The notes under the pieces were generated by a model, which saw only the letters and a list, made by a program, of their open reading frames with translations, was not told the DNA's origin and searched no databases. From positions 1-6,327 of the forward strand of contig CAMPHL010000163.1 in NCBI GenBank assembly GCA_946885905.1: a DNA stretch of 6,327 bases. Direction: 5' to 3'. Each line of letters starts with the position of its first letter. Position 1 is the first letter of the stretch. The position numbers and the translations under genes are program-made. Below, one piece after another: positions 1 through 5,162 of this stretch. Source of the DNA: an uncultured Pseudomonadota bacterium (lineage in GTDB: Bacteria > Pseudomonadota > Gammaproteobacteria > Burkholderiales > Usitatibacteraceae).

Positions 1-1368
1 GGTGTCCTGCCCCGTGATTTCTCCGGCATCCGCCCCGGCGGCGCTCCCGGATTCCAGCTCGGCGCGGGTATACGCGGCCTCGACGCCGGCTTCCTCGAGC
101 AGCAGCCCGCGGACATCCTCGGCCACCTTGCCGGCGTCGGCTTTCGCCGATGCGATCGTCGCCTGGTTGAGCATTGCCGAACGCGCCGAGAAGTAGCGCA
201 CCCACTCGCCCGGCCCGTACTTCGCCGCGACCGCCTTGTTGAGCCTCGCCAGCGTCCGGCTCCCGCTCTGCTTGCCGGCCTTGCGCCCCAGCGCCAGGCT
301 GTGCTCCGGCGCCGGCATGAAGCCGTGATCGGCCGTGAAGACGGCCACATAGTTTCCGCGGCCCACTTTTTCATCGAGGTGCGCGAAGAAGTCCTGGAGC
401 GCGCGGTCGAGCTGCAGCGCATGGTCGTGCGAGATGCGCGACTCCGCGCCGTACGCGTGGTTCACGTAATCGTGCCCGGACAGGCTCACCGAAAGGATGT
501 CCGGCACATCGTCCGCGCCGAGACCTTCCCCGGCGATCGCGGCGCGCGCGAAGTCGAGCGTGAGGCGATCGGAATAGGGCGACGCAAGGAGCTGCGCGTA
601 GAAGGGCGCAGCCGGCTGGTCGCCCTCGCCGATCGTCTTGGGCAGGGCGCCGCCCTTGACGTACCAGGCCTGGGCCTCGGGCAGCGACTTCGTATACGCC
701 GCCTCGGGCAGCAGCGGCTTCCACTGCGCCTTGAAGTAGCGCCGCGCGGGCTCCGCGCCGTTGAAGTCCGCGACCCACTTCGGATGCTCCTTCATGTAGT
801 AGGTCGAGGAGGCGAAGTGGCCGGTGCTCGTCTGGTACATGTAGGCCGTGCCCTTGTGGCCGGCGGGCAGGATCGCGCCGCGGTCCTTGCCGGAAATCCC
901 GATCACCTTCGAGGTGGGATTCACCGCGCGCAGCACGTCTCCCAGCGTCTCGACCCTGAGGTTCTTCGGGCTGGTCCCGTCGAGCTTCCGGGTCGCATGC
1001 CCGATGTATTTGTGCGCCGCATCGCCAGTGCAGTACTCGACCTCCCCCGCGGCATTGCGCCAGGCGTTGCCGATGATTCCGGTGCGGTGGGGATAGGCGC
1101 CGGTGAGCATCGTGGCGTGGCCCGGGGCCGTGACCGTGAACGCGTGGCCGTAGTGCGCGTCGGCGAACCATGCGCCCCTGTCCAGGAAGCGCGCGAAACC
1201 ATCGGGCGCGAGCTGGTCGCGATAGTCCACGAGCTGGCGCTGGGGAAGGCCGTCGACGACGAGGAGCACGGCGAGCCGGGGGAGCGCCGGGGACTCTCCG
1301 GCCGTGGGAGACGCGGCGCAGCCGGCCGCGAGCAGCGCCGCGATCGCCACGCCGGGGATTCTTTTCAT
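1..1368 (-). CDS. PafA-like alkaline phosphatase lipoprotein (type I phosphodiesterase/nucleotide pyrophosphatase superfamily), 3' end outside window
   Basis: Predicted envelope-anchored metal-dependent phosphatase that releases phosphate from monoesters. The 456 visible residues begin at the ATG complementary to 1366-1368 and stay open to the window edge. The N-terminus (MKRIPGVAIAALLAAGC) reads as a lipoprotein signal with the lipidated Cys at residue 17. Seen: D39 in VVDG, the TAPGHATM block with candidate nucleophile T80, N101, a KDR triplet (K161, R163), GHDYVNH (D300, H304) and TADHG (D347, H348). In known PafA phosphatases, Asp, Thr, Asn, Lys-x-Arg, Asp-x3-His and Asp-His occur in this order at almost the same spacing; the Asn and Lys/Arg contacts separate the monoesterases from NPP-type diesterases. 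The last zinc-binding His should lie past the edge. A weak GGTGG precedes the ATG by 3 nt. The gene is divergent from the glycosyltransferase gene, 20 bp away. The superfamily is firm; monoesterase specificity is inferred from these residues. Confidence 0.93.
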   Translation of the reverse strand, partial: MKRIPGVAIAALLAAGCAASPTAGESPALPRLAVLLVVDGLPQRQLVDYRDQLAPDGFARFLDRGAWFADAHYGHAFTVTAPGHATMLTGAYPHRTGIIGNAWRNAAGEVEYCTGDAAHKYIGHATRKLDGTSPKNLRVETLGDVLRAVNPTSKVIGISGKDRGAILPAGHKGTAYMYQTSTGHFASSTYYMKEHPKWVADFNGAEPARRYFKAQWKPLLPEAAYTKSLPEAQAWYVKGGALPKTIGEGDQPAAPFYAQLLASPYSDRLTLDFARAAIAGEGLGADDVPDILSVSLSGHDYVNHAYGAESRISHDHALQLDRALQDFFAHLDEKVGRGNYVAVFTADHGFMPAPEHSLALGRKAGKQSGSRTLARLNKAVAAKYGPGEWVRYFSARSAMLNQATIASAKADAGKVAEDVRGLLLEEAGVEAAYTRAELESGSAAGADAGEITGQDT

Positions 1369-1388
1369 GACCACCCGGATGGGAGAAT
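1369..1388. promoter_or_regulatory. 20-bp divergent start region with a glycosyltransferase ribosome binding site
   Basis: Only 20 bases separate the minus-strand phosphatase ATG (1368) from the plus-strand GTG (1389). GGGAG at 1381-1385 is a plausible Shine-Dalgarno for the plus-strand gene. It is only 3 nt from GTG 1389 but 9 nt from an in-frame TTG at 1395, so TTG 1395 may be the true start. The spacer is too short for two complete promoters, so any promoter for either gene must lie inside the other gene's coding sequence, or one gene is transcribed from elsewhere. No convincing -35/-10 pair was identified. Confidence 0.4.
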
Positions 1389-2088
1389 GTGCGCTTGAAC
1401 TCTACCCCAACCCCGCCGCTGGTGAGCGTGGTCATCCGGACCATGGCACGCCCCACGCTCACTCGGGCGCTGGCGTCGGTTTCCGCGCAAACCTGGCGGC
1501 CGCTCGAGGTCGTGCTCGTGGACGCCGCGGGAACCGGAAACGCGACGCGCGACTACGCGGACGTTCCCGTGCAGGTGGTTTCGACTTGCGCCCGCCTCGA
1601 TCGGCCACGAGCGGCCAATGCGGGGCTTGCCGCGGCGCGCGGCGCCTGGATCACGTTCCTCGACGAGGACGACACGGTGGAGCCGGACCATGTGGCGCTG
1701 CTCCTGGCCGCGGCCACGCTCGCGGATCTCCCGGTGGCCTACGGGCAGACGCGCCTCATCGGCCCCGGACGGAGTGCAGCGCCTGTTCGGCGGCCCGTTC
1801 AGCCGCGCCGCGCTCCTGCGTTCCAACTACATCGCGATCCACTCCGCCCTCTTCAGTCGCGCCTTCGTCGATCGCGGCATCCGCTTCGACGAGTCGCTCG
1901 CCACGTTCGAGGACTGGGACTTCTGGCTCCAGCTCTCCGCCGAGACCGACTTCGCCTTCACCGGCAAGGCCACGGCCATCTATCGCGCGGCCGCCGGCGA
2001 GTCGGGCGCGGGCGCGGGACCGAACCTCGACCGCGAGGCGGCGCTCGCCCAGCGAAACCGCCTGATGCAGAAGTGGCCGGCCCTTTAG
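1389..2088 (+). pseudogene. family 2 glycosyltransferase (GT-A fold), interrupted by a one-base frameshift
   Basis: Predicted to transfer a sugar from a nucleotide-sugar donor; the acceptor is unknown. The N-terminal part (1389-1766) has PLVSVVIRT, a short beta-strand/VLVD segment, the RAANAGLAAARG block and LDEDD (D92-D95), which is the DxD metal and donor-binding region. The C-terminal part continues in the next frame (1768-2088) with FEDWDFWLQL (E174, D175, D177), the usual ED motif carrying the catalytic base. The two halves join cleanly, as ...LIGP-DGVQRLFGG..., if one base of the CCCCGG run at 1763-1768 is removed, giving about 232 residues and a compact single-domain enzyme. As written, frame 0 reads on as low-complexity Arg/Pro-rich sequence to 2795, so no intact enzyme would be made. 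It may be a true pseudogene, a sequencing or assembly error, or less likely a +1 frameshift at CCC-C. Start is GTG 1389 or TTG 1395. The next gene abuts it. Confidence 0.85.
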
Positions 2089-2610
2089 TTGGCCCGTTTC
2101 GCTTATTACGACCGGCTGCCGGCCGATTCCCGGCGCACTTACCGCAAGAGCGACTCGATCGATCGCATCGCGGTGCCCGATGTCGCGACCCTGGCGCCGC
2201 TCGCCTCGGCGATCGAGCCTGCGCTCGCGAGCGCGGACCGCGCCGCCGTGGAGCGCGCCTGCCAGGCGCTTGTCGACGCCCTCAATGCCCGCCTCGCAAC
2301 CCCGCGCGTAGTCCTGCGGGTGCTCGAGCGTCGCCCGAGCAACACCGCCGGGGAGCTGCATGGCCTTTACGAGCCCGACGAAGTGACGGGCGGCATCGCG
2401 CGCATCACGCTCTGGATGCGCACCGCGAGCCGCGAGCAGGTGGTCAAGTTCCGCACCTTCCTGCGCACGCTCGTGCACGAGGCCTGCCACCACCTCGACT
2501 ACGAGCTCTTCAAGCTCGCCGAGACCTTCCATACGCAGGGGTTCTACAACCGCGAGTCGGCGCTTGTGAGGGAGTTGCTCGGAGAGGAAAAACCTTCGGA
2601 ACACGGATGA
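2089..2610 (+). CDS. HEXXH zinc metallopeptidase-like protein, uncharacterised family
   Basis: A 173-residue soluble protein with no signal peptide or membrane segment. LVHEACHHLDYE contains an HEXXH zinc motif (H130, E131, H134), and E156 in YNRESAL, 22 residues further on, is a good candidate third ligand, as in gluzincins. Before the motif, GLYEP and ARITLWMR look like the edge strands of a zincin fold. The first 20 residues, with YYDRL and RRTYRKSD, look like a conserved start. Protease activity and substrate are unknown. The start is a TTG placed directly after the glycosyltransferase TAG, in the same frame and with no spacer, so translational coupling is likely; no strong Shine-Dalgarno is visible. 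The next in-frame ATG is near residue 110 and would remove much of the protein. The final residues, KPSEHG, and the TGA stop come from the inverted repeat at 2590-2737. The family may be described elsewhere; I recognise only the zincin motif. Confidence 0.87.
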   Translation: MARFAYYDRLPADSRRTYRKSDSIDRIAVPDVATLAPLASAIEPALASADRAAVERACQALVDALNARLATPRVVLRVLERRPSNTAGELHGLYEPDEVTGGIARITLWMRTASREQVVKFRTFLRTLVHEACHHLDYELFKLAETFHTQGFYNRESALVRELLGEEKPSEHG

Positions 2611-2737
2611 AGCGGATGAAACGGATAAACACGGATAAGACCGACCTTCGTGGCTGCGTTACCTGGAGGCACGAAGCAAGTCCAGGGTTTATCCGTGTTC
2701 ATCCGCTTCATCCGTTTCATCCGTGTTCCTGGGGTTT
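2590..2737. repeat. long inverted repeat of nested CGGAT units at a convergent gene junction
   Basis: Left arm 2598-2638 and right arm 2689-2729 are reverse complements at 38 of 41 positions. The match resumes as AAACC (2590-2594) with GGTTT (2733-2737) across a 3-nt gap on each side. Each arm holds four CGGAT (or ATCCG) copies: 2604, 2613, 2622 and 2632 on the left, and 2691, 2701, 2710 and 2719 on the right, spaced 9, 9, 10 and mirrored 10, 9, 9. A 50-nt core separates the arms. The TGA stops of both flanking convergent genes lie in the arms. No U-tract follows either arm, so it is not a classic rho-independent terminator, but the transcript would form a very long hairpin that could block readthrough or protect 3' ends in both directions. 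Arrays of this CGGATGAA-like sequence resemble dispersed intergenic repeats of environmental bacteria; that resemblance is from memory and unchecked. No transposase is encoded and no target duplication is evident. Confidence 0.9.
2646..2686. other. possible small pseudoknot or alternative hairpins in the core of the inverted repeat
   Basis: CTTCGTG at 2646-2652 is complementary to CACGAAG at 2670-2676. CCTGGA at 2662-2667, inside that hairpin's loop, is complementary to TCCAGG at 2681-2686, outside it. The pairings cross, which gives an H-type pseudoknot layout or two competing hairpins. The segments are short (7 and 6 bp), so chance is a real possibility. Confidence 0.3.
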
Positions 2738-5122
2738 GAGCGTCAACGTGTGCGCCGCAGATATGGCGTCGCGGCGAGTGGGGATCGTGACGTAGTCCAC
2801 CTTCGCCCAGCGCTCGGCGAAGCTGTCGTACCAGGGCGAGAAGATGTTGCCCGACTGCCCCGTCGACTGCATGAAGAGCGAGCGCTCGAGGTCCGAGAGG
2901 TCGTAGATCGCGCGCAGGCTCGCGGCGTGGCGGTTGGCGAAGGGCCGCTCCTCGTCGCGCACGAAGAAGTGGCCGACGTTCACGGTGAAGCTGTCGCCGG
3001 GGGTTTCGGGGCTGATGCTGAAGAGCTTCTTGGCCACCGGCACGAAACCGAACGGGCGATGGTCGCTCGCCGCGATGTGGGCGGCGCCCCAGCGCCACGT
3101 CGAAGGCTCGCCGTAGCGCTTCGCCAGCTCGTCGGCCGCGAGGTCGAAGGCGGCGCCGGCCAGCGCGGCGCAGGTTTCCTTCCGCTCGGTCTTCACGTTG
3201 TCGCACCAGCGGGCAGAGCCGCCCTCGCCCTTCATCACCGCGATCATGAAGGCGCCGCGCTGGTCCCAGGACTCGCGGAACAGCTCGCCCAGCTCGTCGG
3301 CGTAAACGAGGCGTGTGAGCTCGCGATACCAGGCGGAGAAAACCAGCGCCGCCGTCGAGTCCACGGCCATCTCGCCTTCCCATCCCTTGAGCGTGCCGAG
3401 CGCGAACCGGCCCTCCTTGGTGACCGGCTTGGCCGCGTTGGCCACGGGCAGCAGCTCGCGCGCGATGCGCGAGTGCACGTCCGCCTGCATCTGGCGGAAG
3501 GTTTCCATCGAGTGCTTCGGCTGCTGCGCGAGCATCTCCTCGATGCGGTCGGCGCGGAACGGCGAGAACCAGTCCACGGTGAGGAAAGGCTTGTAGCCGG
3601 GCGCGACGATCTTGTGGTTGGCGGTCACGATGCGCCCTTCCTTCGGATCCACGTTGGCCGGCAGTTGCTCGAACGGGATGAACCCCTGCCAGTCGTACCT
3701 GGCGAGCCATCCCGGCACGGGCACGCGGCCCATCGCCTCGTTGTCGGCGCGCCGCACCGGCACGAGCGCCGGCGCCACGAACCCGATGCGCCCTTCGCGG
3801 TCGGCATAGACCACGTTCTGGTGCGGCGCGTGGAAGTCGCGCGTGGCGGCCACGAACTCCTTCGCATTGCGCGCGCGGCTCATCGCGAATCCGGCGCGCG
3901 ACGCATGGTTGCCGGCGTCGAGCGCCGCCCAGGCGAGCGCGATCACGTGACGCGGCGGCGTGGCGCCGGCGAGGGGCTTCGAAACGTCCGAAAGCACCGG
4001 CCCATGACGCGTGGTGCGGACCTGGATTCGCCGCTCCTCGGTCGCGCCCAGCGCGTCCGTGCGGACCTTGATCACTTCCTCGCGCACCTCGAACCGCGCC
4101 CATCCCTGCGGCGTGAGGTACTGGCGCGCATCCTTCGGATGCAGGCGCTCGACGAAAAGGTCCTGCGTGTCGCTGTTGGTAGTGGTCATGGACCACGCGA
4201 GATGATCGTTGCGGCCAAGGACCACGAAAGGCAGGCAGGGCAGCGTGCCGCCCACGACGTTGCCCGAAGGCGTGGCGATGTGCGCCAGGTACCAGAGTGC
4301 CGGCGTCTGGAGCCCGAGGTGGGGATCGTTCGCGAGCAGCGGCTTGCCCGTTTTCGAGCGCGGGCCCGACACCACCCAGTTGTTCGACCCGATCGCTTCC
4401 TCGGACGGCGGCGAGAGCGAAAGCAGTGAGCCCGCGGCCCTGTCGAGCTCACGGTAGACGGCGGTGAAGTCCGGCAGCGGCGGCGGCTTGTCCCCGGGAT
4501 AGGGCGGCAGCAGCTCGGCGGTGCGCTCGGGGCCGAGCTTGCCCATGAAACGCAGGCGTGCCAGCTCGGTGCGCCAGTTGCCCGAGAGGTCCCACGCCAT
4601 CACCAGCAGCCATCCCATGCTGTCGGCGACCGTCCAGGGCTCAGGGTCGATCCCGAACACGTGGAATTCGACCGGCAGCACGGGCTTCGAGGCGAGCCAC
4701 GCGTTGATGCCGGCGGCGTAGGCCTCGAAGGCCGCCTTGGTGGAGGCGTCTGCGTTCTGCGCCATGCGCTCGGCGGTGCGCGCCAAGCCGAGCGTGCGCA
4801 TGAGCCGGTCGTTGTCGTAGGCCGGCCCGCCCATGAGCTCGGCCAGCCGCCCGGCGGCCACGCGGCGCTGGAATTCGAGCTGCCACATCCGGTCCTGCGC
4901 GTGCACGTAGCCCAGCGCGAAGAGCGCGTCCGCCTCGCTCTTCGCGAAGATGTGCGGCACGCCCTCCCTGTCGCGGACGATTTCCACCGGCGCCGCGATC
5001 CCCTTCACCGCCGCTTCGCCATCGAGCTGCGGCAGCGATCCCTGCAGGTGGAGCCATCCCAGCGCGGCCAGGACGAGCGCCAGGACGAGCGCGGAGGCGA
5101 GGACCTTCCCGAGGGTCTTCAT
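2717..5122 (-). CDS. penicillin acylase family protein (S45 Ntn-hydrolase precursor)
   Basis: A complete 801-residue precursor of an N-terminal nucleophile amidase. Residues 1-28 are a short basic stretch and a hydrophobic helix, an export signal or membrane anchor, so the enzyme should act in the periplasm. The alpha-chain part follows, with GVPHIFAKSEADALFALGYV and HAQDRMWQLEFQRR. The autocleavage site precedes S246 in IGSNNWVVSG, the catalytic nucleophile, followed by LLANDPHL. A beta chain from S246 would be 556 residues, close to that of E. coli penicillin G acylase. N502 in TANHK matches the conserved active-site Asn; later family blocks are WGAAHIAASDHRPFG and STGQSGNIFSPWYD. ATG 5122 is the first start after an in-frame TAA at 5132-5134; no clear Shine-Dalgarno is visible. 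The last codons and stop lie in the inverted repeat, giving KPQEHG. The substrate cannot be assigned: acyl-homoserine lactones, acylated peptides and beta-lactams are all precedents in the family. Confidence 0.96.
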   Translation of the reverse strand: MKTLGKVLASALVLALVLAALGWLHLQGSLPQLDGEAAVKGIAAPVEIVRDREGVPHIFAKSEADALFALGYVHAQDRMWQLEFQRRVAAGRLAELMGGPAYDNDRLMRTLGLARTAERMAQNADASTKAAFEAYAAGINAWLASKPVLPVEFHVFGIDPEPWTVADSMGWLLVMAWDLSGNWRTELARLRFMGKLGPERTAELLPPYPGDKPPPLPDFTAVYRELDRAAGSLLSLSPPSEEAIGSNNWVVSGPRSKTGKPLLANDPHLGLQTPALWYLAHIATPSGNVVGGTLPCLPFVVLGRNDHLAWSMTTTNSDTQDLFVERLHPKDARQYLTPQGWARFEVREEVIKVRTDALGATEERRIQVRTTRHGPVLSDVSKPLAGATPPRHVIALAWAALDAGNHASRAGFAMSRARNAKEFVAATRDFHAPHQNVVYADREGRIGFVAPALVPVRRADNEAMGRVPVPGWLARYDWQGFIPFEQLPANVDPKEGRIVTANHKIVAPGYKPFLTVDWFSPFRADRIEEMLAQQPKHSMETFRQMQADVHSRIARELLPVANAAKPVTKEGRFALGTLKGWEGEMAVDSTAALVFSAWYRELTRLVYADELGELFRESWDQRGAFMIAVMKGEGGSARWCDNVKTERKETCAALAGAAFDLAADELAKRYGEPSTWRWGAAHIAASDHRPFGFVPVAKKLFSISPETPGDSFTVNVGHFFVRDEERPFANRHAASLRAIYDLSDLERSLFMQSTGQSGNIFSPWYDSFAERWAKVDYVTIPTRRDAISAAHTLTLKPQEHG

Positions 5123-5124
5123 CG

Positions 5125-5130
5125 TAGAAT
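5125..5130 (+). promoter_or_regulatory. candidate -10 element (TAGAAT) for the M16C peptidase gene
   Basis: TAGAAT differs from the sigma-70 -10 consensus at one base and sits 32 nt upstream of ATG 5163, predicting a leader of about 25 nt. The region where a -35 box would be (about 5102-5107) is a poor match and lies in the divergent acylase coding sequence. The leader is C-rich with no Shine-Dalgarno. TTAA at 5132-5135 supplies in-frame TAA stops on both strands, bounding the 5' ends of both divergent genes within this 40-bp gap. Confidence 0.35.
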
Positions 5131-5162
5131 CTTAACCCCGCGATCCGCCCTCACCCCCCTCC

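Noticed and set aside
301..1398. Long plus-strand open frame opposite the phosphatase gene, and a second minus-strand open frame at 371-1462
   Set aside because: Both translate to Arg/Gly/Ala-rich sequence without domains, while the minus-strand frame from 1368 carries a lipobox and the complete PafA motif series. They stay open because of GC-rich codon bias.
1763..1768. Programmed -1 frameshift at a slippery heptamer
   Set aside because: Restoring the glycosyltransferase needs skipping one base (+1), and the local sequence is not an X-XXY-YYZ heptamer.
2598..2729. Repeated CGGAT units considered as a CRISPR array
   Set aside because: The units are 9-10 bp with no unique spacers, are arranged as an inverted pair, and no cas gene is present.
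2590..2737. Classic rho-independent bidirectional terminator
   Set aside because: The position between convergent genes fits, but neither arm is followed by a U-tract and the stem is far longer than usual. A role in ending transcripts is left open under the repeat entry.
1770..2795. Frame 0 continuation of the glycosyltransferase, giving a 468-residue open frame
   Set aside because: After 1766 it becomes Arg/Pro-rich nonsense and runs over the peptidase gene and the inverted repeat. The real glycosyltransferase motifs continue in the next frame.
2723..4429. 568-codon plus-strand frame opposite the acylase gene, plus a 550-codon minus-strand frame at 2544-4196
   Set aside because: No domains or plausible composition; the 801-residue acylase in the other minus-strand frame accounts for the whole region with conserved motifs.
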